Below, in pieces: positions 1 to 5,919 of a DNA stretch of 7,591 nt. How positions within the stretch are numbered: the stretch's first letter is position 1; every line of letters starts with the position of its first letter. The stretch is from NCBI GenBank assembly GCA_035760645.1, contig DASTSO010000034.1:1-7591 (forward strand), written 5' to 3'. The stretch is from DASSTY01 sp035760645. Its GTDB lineage: Bacteria; Gemmatimonadota; Gemmatimonadetes; Gemmatimonadales; GWC2-71-9. The notes under the pieces were generated by a model that worked only from the letters and a program-made list of their open reading frames with translations, did no database searches and had not been told where the DNA came from. Position numbers and translations under genes: made by a program.

Positions 1-840
1 CTCGACCTGGAAGCCCCAGCGCTCGAGGAGGTCGAGCGTCTCCCAGTGCGTGCGCGCGTCGAGCGCGCCCTCGATCGGCTCGACGTGGAAGGCGAACATC
101 CGCAGCCGCCGCTTCCGCGTGATCGCGGGATCGAGCTGGCGCAGGCCGCCGGCTGCGGCGTTGCGCGGGTTGGCGAAGACGGGCTCGCCCTCCGCGACGC
201 GCTGCTGGTTGAGGCGCTTGAACCCCTCGTAGGGGAGGTAGACCTCGCCGCGCACCTCCATGAGGCGCGGCCAGCCGCCCCCCTTGAGCCGGAGCGGCAC
301 GTCGCCCACGGTGCGGAGATTGGCGGTGACGTCCTCGCCCACGACGCCGTTGCCGCGGGTGGCGCCGACGACGAGGCGGCCGTCCTCGTAGGTGAGGTTC
401 ACCGCGGCGCCGTCGATCTTGATCTCCGCCGTGTAGCCCGCCGTGCGTACCTCGGCGACCATGCGCGCGTTGCGCTCCTCCCACGCCGCCAGCTCCTCGG
501 CGTCGAAGGCGTTGGCGAGCGAGAGCATGGGCCGCCGGTGCACGTGCTTCGCGAGCGCGCTCGCGGGCGCCGCGCCCACGCGCTGGGTGGGGCTGTCGGG
601 GGTCCGCAGCTCGGGGTACTCGGCCTCGAGCGCCTGCAGCTCGCGGAAGAGCCGGTCGTACTCGGCGTCGCTGATCGTCGGCGCGTCGAGCACGTAGTAG
701 GCGTGGCTCGCCTCGTCCAGCAGCCGCCGCAGCTCCTCGGCCCGCGCCTCCGCGCGCGCCTCCGCCTTCGCCCCCGCCTTCGCGGCGGCCTTCGCCGCTT
801 CCTGCGCCCGCGCCTGCGCGGACTCCCCGGCCCGACTCAC
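1..840 (-). CDS. ligA: NAD+-dependent DNA ligase LigA, N-terminal 280 residues (cut by window edge)
   Basis: LigA seals nicks in duplex DNA during replication and repair, using NAD+ to adenylate a lysine. The visible part holds the NAD-binding Ia subdomain, with YYVLDAP and DAEYD at about residues 48-62, and most of the nucleotidyltransferase domain. The adenylation motif EIKIDG places the catalytic lysine at K141 (E. coli K115 by alignment). R162 sits in TRGNGVVGED, E199 in VRGEVY, and FANPRNAAAGGLRQLD follows. The OB-fold, zinc finger, HhH and BRCT parts lie beyond the left edge. The start is GTG at 840; its GTGA overlaps the TGA of the upstream GAF gene, with AGGAGG 10 bases ahead. Compared with E. 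coli LigA, the N-terminus carries about 26 extra residues rich in Ala, Lys and Glu, and no later start codon would remove them. Oddity: the usual TRGDG reads TRGNG here. Family identity is very secure. Confidence 0.97.
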   Translation of the reverse strand, partial: MSRAGESAQARAQEAAKAAAKAGAKAEARAEARAEELRRLLDEASHAYYVLDAPTISDAEYDRLFRELQALEAEYPELRTPDSPTQRVGAAPASALAKHVHRRPMLSLANAFDAEELAAWEERNARMVAEVRTAGYTAEIKIDGAAVNLTYEDGRLVVGATRGNGVVGEDVTANLRTVGDVPLRLKGGGWPRLMEVRGEVYLPYEGFKRLNQQRVAEGEPVFANPRNAAAGGLRQLDPAITRKRRLRMFAFHVEPIEGALDARTHWETLDLLERWGFQVE

Positions 841-1625
841 GCCCCGGTCGCCTCCTGCTGAATGACGGTCATGGCCACCTCCACCAGCCGGTCGATCTCC
901 GCCGCGCTCGCCTGGGCGAGAATGCTCTCGGCCCACGGCCCCTCGCGCTCGGCGAAGGCGTCGAGCAGCCGGCGCTGGAAGCCCAGCAGCGCCGCGCGCT
1001 CGCGATCGCGCGCCGCGGCCTCGAGATCGGCGCCGGAGAGCTGGCGCCGCTGCAGCTGCTCGAAACGGTGCGCGTTGCGCAGCGAGCGGGCCGTGAGGCT
1101 GGCCACCACCTGGCAGAACTGGATGTCGGCGTCCGAGAAGCTCGGGCCGCCCTGGAAGGTGCGCAGGAAGATCGCCCCGATCGCGCGGCCGCGCCACGTG
1201 ATCGGCACGACGGTGATCGACTTCACCTTGCGGTGCTCGAGCGCCGAGCGCACGCGCTGCAGGTCGGGCTCGCTCGCCGCGTCGGCGATGAAGACCGTCT
1301 GGCCGGTCTCGAGCGCGCGCCGCAGCTCGGGATAGCGCTCGAGGTCCACCACGTAGTTGCGGATGCTCGGGTCCTCGTAGCTCGCCACGAGGCGCACCGT
1401 GCGGCCGCCCTGCTCGGTGAGGAAGATCGAGCAGCGGTCGAGCCCGAACGCCTCGCCGAGACGGCGGGCGACCGACTGGACGACGTCGGCGAAGTGGAGC
1501 GAGCCGCCGATCTCCTGCAGGATCTCGATCACGGTGAGCAGGTGCCGGCGCTCCTGCTCGAGCGCGCCGACGCGCGTCTGCAGGCGCTCGAGCTCGTCGT
1601 GCGCCGTCGGGGTCAGGGTCGTCAT
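837..1625 (-). CDS. Stand-alone GAF-domain protein, upstream partner of ligA
   Basis: This 262-residue soluble protein has an N-terminal helical, probably coiled-coil segment (about 9-40), one GAF domain (about 42-185), and a helical, charged C-terminal tail (about 186-262). GAF features visible are the entry helix (ILQEIGGSLHFADVVQSVA), LDRCSIFL, the LERYPELRRALETGQTVFIAD stretch typical of GAF sensors (residues 95-115), and the closing strands SITVVPITWRGRAIGAIFLR. GAF domains bind small ligands or cyclic nucleotides or mediate dimerisation; the ligand cannot be read from sequence. No kinase, GGDEF, HD-GYP or DNA-binding output domain is present. The start was set at ATG 1625, with AGGA 8 bases upstream. 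A TTG 57 bases further up also opens the frame, but it coincides with a likely -35 element. The stop overlaps the ligA start by 4 bp, which suggests co-translation. Its role is unknown. Confidence 0.85.
   Translation of the reverse strand: MTTLTPTAHDELERLQTRVGALEQERRHLLTVIEILQEIGGSLHFADVVQSVARRLGEAFGLDRCSIFLTEQGGRTVRLVASYEDPSIRNYVVDLERYPELRRALETGQTVFIADAASEPDLQRVRSALEHRKVKSITVVPITWRGRAIGAIFLRTFQGGPSFSDADIQFCQVVASLTARSLRNAHRFEQLQRRQLSGADLEAAARDRERAALLGFQRRLLDAFAEREGPWAESILAQASAAEIDRLVEVAMTVIQQEATGA
851..856 (-). promoter_or_regulatory. Shine-Dalgarno site for ligA inside the GAF gene
   Basis: On the minus strand this reads AGGAGG, a full anti-16S match, ending 10 bases before the GTG at 840. 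It lies in the last codons of the GAF gene, so ligA is expected to be read from the same transcript. The site supports the GTG start and the long N-terminus of LigA. Confidence 0.7.
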
Positions 1626-1653
1626 GGGGCGGATCCTGGCGTGAGGGTGCCGA

Positions 1654-1682
1654 AGTTTGCGCCGCGTGCCGAAGCCGGTCAA
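1654..1682 (-). promoter_or_regulatory. Possible sigma70-type promoter for the GAF-ligA unit
   Basis: Minus strand: TTGACC (1682-1677, five of six to the -35 consensus), a 17-base spacer, then CAAACT (1659-1654, three of six to the -10 consensus). Transcription would begin near 1647, giving a leader of about 22 bases that holds the AGGA ribosome site. The -10 is weak and no experimental support exists, so this is a proposal from spacing and position. Confidence 0.4.
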
Positions 1683-1746
1683 GCGAGCGCAAACGGCTGC
1701 GCGGATCGGCCCCGGCGCGCGTCCCCGCGGCGTCGCGTTCGTGGGC

Positions 1747-1765
1747 GTGTCGCGTTCGGCGACAC
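1747..1765. other. 7-bp perfect hairpin between the TPR and GAF genes
   Basis: GTGTCGC (1747-1753) pairs perfectly with GCGACAC (1759-1765) around the loop GTTCG. The 10-mer GTCGCGTTCG at 1749-1758 is repeated directly at 1732-1741. The hairpin lies upstream of the proposed GAF promoter and downstream of the TPR stop, so it may be a second transcription-stop structure or an operator. Neither strand has a T run after it. Confidence 0.4.
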
Positions 1766-1803
1766 CCCGGCCACCGGCCCATCGCGGGACGCCGGGTTGC
1801 GCG

Positions 1804-1841
1804 ACGAGGCCCCGACGGACGATCGTCCGTCGGGGCCTCGT
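1804..1841. terminator. 38-bp perfect palindrome, probable transcription stop after the TPR gene
   Basis: The two 19-base halves are exact reverse complements with the centre at GA|TC (1822/1823). The stem is dominated by AGGCCCCGACGGAC and its complement. It begins 28 bases after the TPR stop codon, the usual place for an intrinsic terminator, and would form a very stable hairpin. No U tract follows on either strand, so it may work as a U-less terminator, with Rho, or as an mRNA 3'-end stabiliser. A dimeric protein-binding site is the alternative. Confidence 0.6.
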
Positions 1842-1869
1842 GGTCCGCGGCGGGGCCGGGCCCGGGGGC

Positions 1870-2655
1870 TCAGCCCTTCTTGTTGCCGATCTTCTTGAGC
1901 AGGTCCGCGGCCTGCTGCTTGTAGGTCGGGTCCATCACGTCCTTGACCGGCAGCGACTGGATCCGGTTCAGCTGGGCGCGGGCGTCGTCGTAGCGACCCA
2001 GGTCGACGTAGATTTCGGCCAGGTCGAGCCGGTGATAGATGCGCGTCGGGTTCAACTCGACGGCCTTCTCCATGTTGCTCACCGCGCTCTCCCACGACGC
2101 CTTGTCGAAGATCTCGGCGCCGAGGAAGCTCTTGGCGAAGAAGCGGGTGACGCCCGAGAGGCGCATGATCTCGGCGTTCCAGCGGCCGAGGACGTGGTAG
2201 GCGCCGTCCTGCTTGGGGTCGAGGTCGATCGCCTTGAGCGCCTCGTTGCGGATCTCGGCCGCGCGGCGCACCCGCTCCTTCTTGCCGAGGGTGAGCGAGG
2301 CGCGGCCGATCGCGTTGGCGAGGACGAAGTGGCCGTCGGCGCCGTTCGGGTTCGCCGTCACCGCCCGCCGCGCGTAGCGCTCGGCCCGGTGGTAGAGCGA
2401 GTCGCGCGCCGGGCTGGTCACCTCGTCGGGCGTCTGCTTGCCCAGGTCGATGAGGGCGAGCGCCGCCCGCCAGTTGGCCTCGTAGTTCGTCGAATCCGCC
2501 GCGAGGACGGCCTCGAACTGCTGGAGGGCCGCCTTGGGGTCGCGGTTCTGCTCGGCCGCGATGCCCGCCTGGAGATGGTCGCTCGTGCCCTGGGCCGCGA
2601 GCGGGGTGGCGGCCGCCGTCAGCAGGGCCGCGACGGCGAGTCCGGCGAATCGCAT
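1870..2655 (-). CDS. Exported TPR protein resembling the RMDN (regulator of microtubule dynamics) family
   Basis: The 261-residue protein begins with a signal peptide: MRFAG, a hydrophobic run to about residue 19, and a likely cut around ATPLAAQ (20-22). It should therefore act in the periplasm or outside the inner membrane. The rest is helical repeat: AGIAAEQNRDPKAALQQFE (30-48), the basic YARRAVTANPNGADGHFVLA (94-113), KAIDLDPKQDGAYHVLGRW (141-159) and MEKAVELNPTRIYHRLDLA (195-213), then LGRYDDARAQL (219-229). The segment GAYHVLGRWNAEI…FFAKSFLG…AS(W/Y)ESAV followed by a TPR is, from memory, the layout of the eukaryotic RMDN/FAM82 proteins and their bacterial relatives, rather than of a generic TPR. 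Start ATG 2655 has GGAG 6 bases upstream. It is divergent from the nucleoside phosphorylase gene with only 54 bp between starts. The partner and cargo are unknown; TPR and signal peptide are sure, the RMDN link is likely. Confidence 0.85.
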   Translation of the reverse strand: MRFAGLAVAALLTAAATPLAAQGTSDHLQAGIAAEQNRDPKAALQQFEAVLAADSTNYEANWRAALALIDLGKQTPDEVTSPARDSLYHRAERYARRAVTANPNGADGHFVLANAIGRASLTLGKKERVRRAAEIRNEALKAIDLDPKQDGAYHVLGRWNAEIMRLSGVTRFFAKSFLGAEIFDKASWESAVSNMEKAVELNPTRIYHRLDLAEIYVDLGRYDDARAQLNRIQSLPVKDVMDPTYKQQAADLLKKIGNKKG

Positions 2656-2691
2656 GCTCGACTCCGGTGGTCTCGGGTAGTGTCCTAGGTC

Positions 2692-2705
2692 AGCTCTGGG
2701 GAGCT
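2692..2705 (+). promoter_or_regulatory. Small hairpin containing the ribosome site of the phosphorylase gene
   Basis: AGCTC (2692-2696) and GAGCT (2701-2705) pair around TGGG. The likely Shine-Dalgarno GGGGAG (2698-2703) lies in the loop and 3' arm, 6 bases before ATG 2710. Folding could partly hide the site. The stem has only 5 bp and may have no role. No convincing -35/-10 pair was seen in the 54-bp divergent gap. Confidence 0.3.
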
Positions 2706-2709
2706 CTTA

Positions 2710-4068
2710 ATGCTCGTTCCGACGCTCATCGAACGCAAGCGCGACGGCGGCACCCTGACCGCCGCGGAGTGGGCCGAGCTCGTCTCGGCCTATACCGCAG
2801 GCGCCGTGCCAGACTACCAGATGGCCGCGCTCCTGATGGCCGTCTTTTTCCGCGGGCTCGCCCCCGAGGAGCTCACCGCCCTCGCGCAGGCGATGCTCGA
2901 CTCGGGCGACCGGCTCCGCTTCGAGGGGCTCGACCGGCCCCGGGTGGACAAGCACTCCACCGGCGGCGTCGGCGACAAGACCTCGCTCCTGCTCGCGCCG
3001 ATGGTGGCCTGCTGCGGCGTCGCGGTGCCGATGATGAGCGGCCGCGGCCTGGGCCACACCGGCGGCACCCTCGACAAGCTCGAGGCGATCCCGGGCTTCA
3101 GTACCCAGCTCCCGCTCGACCGGGCGCAGGACCAGGTCCGCCGCCTGGGATGCGTCATGATCGGCCAGACGCCCGAGATCGCCCCGGCGGACAAGAAGCT
3201 CTACGCGCTGCGCGACGTGACGGCCACGGTGGAGTCGATCCCGCTCATCGCCACGAGCATCATGTCGAAGAAGCTCGCCGAAGGGCTGCAGGGGCTCGTG
3301 CTCGACGTGAAGACCGGGAGCGGGGCGTTTCTCCCCGACACCGCGCGCGCCCTCGAGCTCGCCCGCACGATGATCACCCTGGGCGAGCGGAGCGGCTGCC
3401 GCACGGTGGCGCTGCTCACCGCGATGGACCGCCCGCTGGGACACGCGTGCGGCAACGCGCTCGAGGTGGAGGAATGCATCGCCGGGCTGCGTGGTGAGGG
3501 GCCGGCGGACCTGATGGAGGTCACCTACGCGCTCGGCGTCGAGATGCTGCTCGTCGCCGGCGTGGCCCGCGACGCGGCCGAGGCGCGGGCACAGCTGGAG
3601 GCGACCGTGCTCTCGGGCCGCGCCCTGGAGCGCTTCGGCGAGCTCGTCGAGGCACAGGGCGGCAACCGCCACGTGGTGGACGACCCGGCGGCCCTGCCGC
3701 AGGCGCCCGTGGTCGAGCCGTGGCGCGCGTCGCGCAGCGGCGTCGTCCTGCGGGTCGAGCCCCGCCGCATCGGTCGTGCGATCACGGCGCTGGGCGGCGG
3801 GCGGACGAAGGTGGACGACGTGGTGGACCCGGCCGTGGGCTTCGTGATCACGGCGAAGCCCGGGCAGCACGTGGTGGCCGGGCAGGCCCTCGCCACGATC
3901 CACGCGCGCGACGCGGCGGGGCTCGCGGCCGCCCACGCCGCGCTCGACGAGGCGATCGCGATCGGCGAGCCGGCGGCGGGCGCCGCGCCGGCGCCGCTCA
4001 TTACCCACCGCGTGGACGCATCGGGAGTCGCGACCCTCGCCGCCGGCGCCGCCGGGCCCGCGCGATGA
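2710..4068 (+). CDS. deoA: Thymidine / pyrimidine-nucleoside phosphorylase
   Basis: This cytosolic enzyme splits thymidine (and in some members uridine) with phosphate to give the free base and (deoxy)ribose 1-phosphate, in pyrimidine salvage and catabolism. The 452 residues show the family order: helical N-domain (1-65), the phosphate-binding KHSTGGVGDKTSL (81-93), the signature SGRGLGHTGGTLDKLE (110-125), LYALRDVTATVESIPLI (164-180), MSKKLAEGL and LDVKTGSGAF, then the C-terminal PYNP domain (about 345-440). By alignment with E. coli DeoA the substrate residues K81, S83, T120, R168, S183 and K187 are all present. At the position where Bacillus PyNP has Lys before the SGRG motif, this protein has Met (M108), as in E. 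coli thymidine phosphorylase, so thymidine preference is likely but not proved. The Ala-rich C-terminal tail is slightly longer than in E. coli DeoA. Its TGA overlaps the next start (ATGA), so the two are probably co-translated. Confidence 0.95.
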   Translation: MLVPTLIERKRDGGTLTAAEWAELVSAYTAGAVPDYQMAALLMAVFFRGLAPEELTALAQAMLDSGDRLRFEGLDRPRVDKHSTGGVGDKTSLLLAPMVACCGVAVPMMSGRGLGHTGGTLDKLEAIPGFSTQLPLDRAQDQVRRLGCVMIGQTPEIAPADKKLYALRDVTATVESIPLIATSIMSKKLAEGLQGLVLDVKTGSGAFLPDTARALELARTMITLGERSGCRTVALLTAMDRPLGHACGNALEVEECIAGLRGEGPADLMEVTYALGVEMLLVAGVARDAAEARAQLEATVLSGRALERFGELVEAQGGNRHVVDDPAALPQAPVVEPWRASRSGVVLRVEPRRIGRAITALGGGRTKVDDVVDPAVGFVITAKPGQHVVAGQALATIHARDAAGLAAAHAALDEAIAIGEPAAGAAPAPLITHRVDASGVATLAAGAAGPAR

Positions 4069-4346
4069 CGATCGGCGACTACGTGATGGTCGAGGGCGTG
4101 CTCGGCCTCCTCGCCGTCACGGCGCTGCTCGTCTGGCTCGCCGCCCGGACGCGCCGGGCCGCGCGACGGGCGACGCGCCCGCGCGCGCCGGACGAGATCG
4201 ACTACGAGGCGCTCGAGGCCGCCGAGCGCGAGGTCCGCGATCTCGGCCCCTCGCGTGGGCCGGTGGACGATCCCGTCGTCGACCACGAGGAGGAGGCCCT
4301 GGGCAGCGACTGGGGACCCGGGACGTACCGGCCGGAGCGGGGCTGA
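4065..4346 (+). CDS. Small single-pass membrane protein of unknown function, coupled to the phosphorylase gene
   Basis: A 93-residue protein with one membrane helix (about 9-27, GVLGLLAVTALLVWLA) followed at once by an Arg-rich stretch (RTRRAARRATRPR, 28-40), which by the positive-inside rule places the C-terminal part in the cytoplasm. The rest is hydrophilic and acidic (DEIDYEALEAAEREV at 43-57, then DDPVVDHEEEALG) and ends in SDWGPGTYRPERG. I do not recognise a family. The ATG shares the ATGA overlap with the end of deoA, so translation is likely coupled. No evidence ties its function to nucleoside metabolism. Position, overlap and a clear membrane topology support a real gene; function is open. 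Confidence 0.75.
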   Translation: MTIGDYVMVEGVLGLLAVTALLVWLAARTRRAARRATRPRAPDEIDYEALEAAEREVRDLGPSRGPVDDPVVDHEEEALGSDWGPGTYRPERG

Positions 4347-4347
4347 A

Positions 4348-4377
4348 TGCGCCCGGGTGCGCCCGGGTGCGCCCCGG
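4348..4377. repeat. Three tandem copies of a 10-bp unit (TGCGCCCGGG) between convergent genes
   Basis: TGCGCCCGGG occurs at 4348-4357 and 4358-4367, with a near copy TGCGCCCCGG at 4368-4377. The array starts just after the stop of the membrane-protein gene and fills most of the 46-bp gap to the P450 stop. It is probably slippage-derived; no coding or known regulatory role is visible. Confidence 0.7.
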
Positions 4378-4378
4378 C

Positions 4379-4392
4379 GCGCCTGAAGGCGC
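4379..4392. terminator. Short inverted repeat between convergent genes, possible terminator
   Basis: GCGCCT (4379-4384) and AGGCGC (4387-4392) are reverse complements separated by GA. They lie between the plus-strand membrane-protein gene and the minus-strand P450, one base before the P450 stop. The loop is too tight for an ideal hairpin and no T run follows, so terminator function is only suggested by location. Confidence 0.25.
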
Positions 4393-5790
4393 CTAGCCGC
4401 GCGCCTCGAGCAGCATGGGCATCCCGAACCGCGGCCGCAGCGTGATGGACGGCAGCAGCGCCACCTGCGCGTCGGGGGCGAGGCGCAGACGCCAGCGCCG
4501 CGCCAGGGTGGCGAGCACCAGCGTCGCCTCCATCCAGGCGAACTGCTCGCCGATGCAGATGCGCGGGCCCGCGCCGAAGGGGTAGTAGGCGAACCGCGGC
4601 CGCGCGCCCGGCGCCTCCTCGCGCCAGCGCTCGGGGTCGAAGCGCTCGGGGTCGGGCCACCAGCGCGCGTCGCGCTGCGTGAGCCACTGGCTCATCAGTA
4701 CCACCGAGCCGCGCGGCACCGCGTGGCCGCCGATCTCGAAATCGGCCACCGCCTGGCGGCCGAGCACCCAGGCGGGCGGAAAGAGCCGCATCGACTCGGC
4801 GAGCACCATGCGCGTGTAGGAGAGTCGCGCGAGGTCGGCGGGGACTGCGCCGCGCGCGCCGCGCGCGCCGAGCACCGTGTCGAGCTCCGCGTGCAGCCGG
4901 GCCTCGACCTCGGGATGTCGCGCGAGCAGGTACCAGGTCCAGGTGAGCGCGTTGGCCGTCGTCTCGTGCCCGGCGAGGAAGATCGTCATCGCCTCGTCGC
5001 GCAGCTGCGCGTCGGTCATCCCGCCCCCGGCCGCGGCCTCGGGATCCTGCGCGAGGAGCAGCATCGAGAGCAGGTCGCCCCGGTCCTCGCCGCTCGCGCG
5101 GCGCTCGCGGATCATCCGGTGGATCGTCGCGTCGAGCAGCCGGCGGGCCCGGCGGAAGCGGCGGACCGACGGCAGCACCGGCAGCCGCTCGAGGAGCTCG
5201 GCGAACGGCGTCGTCGAGAGCTTGTCGAAGACCTCGAGGCTGGTGGCGAGCGCCGCGCCGATCTCGCCCGCCTCCGCCTCGACGTCGCTGCCGAAGAGCG
5301 TCGCGCCCACCACCGCGAGCGCCACCCGCATCATCTCCGCGTGCACGTCCAGGCGGGCCGGCGCACCGGAGGACCGGTGCGCCACGGCGGCCTGCCACCG
5401 CCTGTCAACTTCCTCAGCCTTCGCCGCCATCACCTCGCCGTAGCCCATCACGCGCTGGTGATGGAACGCGGGCTGCGCGAGCCGCCGCTGGCGTCGGTGC
5501 AGCTCGCCCTCGCTGGTGAGCAGCCCCTCGCCCAGGAGCAGCTTGGCGCGCTGCAGCCCCACGCCCTTCACGAAGAGCCGGTGGCGCGTGACGAGGACGT
5601 CCTTGATGTGGTCGGGATGGTTCACCAGCACGACGCGGACGCGTCCCATCCGCACCGAGGCGACGTCGCCGTGCTCGCGCGCGAGCGTGGCGAGGAAGGC
5701 GAGGGGATCGCGCCGGAAGGCGACGAGGTGCGCGAGCGGCCAGCGGGCGCGCGGGACCGGCGGGGGGGAGAGCGGCGCCGTGGGGCTCAT
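4393..5790 (-). CDS. Cytochrome P450
   Basis: A 465-residue haem-thiolate monooxygenase that would insert oxygen into a small hydrophobic substrate using electrons from a redox partner. All hallmark motifs are present: I-helix AGHETT (273-278) for oxygen activation, K-helix ESMR (332-335, the ExxR pair), the PERF-type PERFDPERW (381-389), and the haem loop FGAGPRICIGEQFA (405-418) with C412 as the iron ligand. The C-helix reads HRRQRRLAQPAFH, with His where many P450s have Trp. There is no N-terminal membrane anchor or signal peptide, so it is soluble. No ferredoxin, reductase or biosynthetic gene is adjacent, so the substrate cannot be inferred. A GC-rich tandem repeat codes for GARGARGA (308-315). 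The ATG at 5790 has no good Shine-Dalgarno and overlaps the stop of a 7-codon frame upstream. I cannot assign a CYP family number. Confidence 0.96.
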   Translation of the reverse strand: MSPTAPLSPPPVPRARWPLAHLVAFRRDPLAFLATLAREHGDVASVRMGRVRVVLVNHPDHIKDVLVTRHRLFVKGVGLQRAKLLLGEGLLTSEGELHRRQRRLAQPAFHHQRVMGYGEVMAAKAEEVDRRWQAAVAHRSSGAPARLDVHAEMMRVALAVVGATLFGSDVEAEAGEIGAALATSLEVFDKLSTTPFAELLERLPVLPSVRRFRRARRLLDATIHRMIRERRASGEDRGDLLSMLLLAQDPEAAAGGGMTDAQLRDEAMTIFLAGHETTANALTWTWYLLARHPEVEARLHAELDTVLGARGARGAVPADLARLSYTRMVLAESMRLFPPAWVLGRQAVADFEIGGHAVPRGSVVLMSQWLTQRDARWWPDPERFDPERWREEAPGARPRFAYYPFGAGPRICIGEQFAWMEATLVLATLARRWRLRLAPDAQVALLPSITLRPRFGMPMLLEARG

Positions 5791-5810
5791 GCCGGAAGGT
5801 TCGGGAACAT
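5787..5810 (-). CDS. Possible 7-residue leader frame (MFPNLPA) overlapping the P450 start
   Basis: On the minus strand ATG at 5810 opens a frame coding MFPNLPA and ending in TGA at 5789-5787, which overlaps the P450 ATG (5790-5788) as ATGA. The P450 start has no recognisable ribosome site, so re-initiation from this mini-frame is a possible way to start it. The mini-frame itself also lacks a clear ribosome site, and so short a frame may be chance. Confidence 0.2.
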   Translation of the reverse strand: MFPNLPA

Positions 5811-5909
5811 GCGTGCGGTGACCGGGATGGCCGGCGGCCCTTGCAGGCGCGCCGGTGGGGGCTTTCGTTGAGGGAGCCCGTGAAGGCTACACCGGGCATG
5901 CCGCAGAAT

Positions 5910-5915
5910 GGAGGG
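5910..5915 (+). promoter_or_regulatory. Shine-Dalgarno site that decides the start of the SnoaL-like gene
   Basis: GGAGGG lies 4 bases before ATG 5920 (5 counting from GGAGG). It overlaps an earlier in-frame ATG at 5908, which has no ribosome site of its own. This favours the start at 5920. Confidence 0.6.
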
Positions 5916-5919
5916 CCGG

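Noticed and set aside
46..861. Long plus-strand open frame of 271 codons opposite ligA
   Set aside because: It is antisense to the unmistakable LigA coding sequence, and its product is low-complexity Arg/Ala/Leu/Gly, as expected from reading GC-rich codons backwards.
1626..1682. TTG start at 1682 extending the GAF protein by 19 residues
   Set aside because: The TTG coincides with a likely -35 hexamer, the added residues are not GAF-like, and ATG 1625 has AGGA at good spacing.
1657..2688. 343-codon plus-strand frame opposite the TPR gene
   Set aside because: The minus-strand frame has a signal peptide, TPR motifs and a ribosome site; the plus frame shows only biased composition.
2707..4008. 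433-codon minus-strand frame opposite deoA
   Set aside because: It is a shadow of the phosphorylase gene, which carries all family motifs; no recognisable domain on the opposite strand.
4202..5398. 398-codon minus-strand frame overlapping the P450 in another frame
   Set aside because: It is the P450 DNA read in a shifted frame, Ala/Arg/Gly-rich and without motifs, and it would run on into the opposite-strand membrane-protein gene.
4723..5871. 382-codon plus-strand frame opposite the P450
   Set aside because: Antisense to a gene with all P450 hallmarks; composition is typical of a GC-driven shadow.
5868..5893. TTGAGG…TACACC as a promoter for the SnoaL-alkB pair
   Set aside because: The spacer is only 14 bases and the -10 match is weak, so I could not support it.
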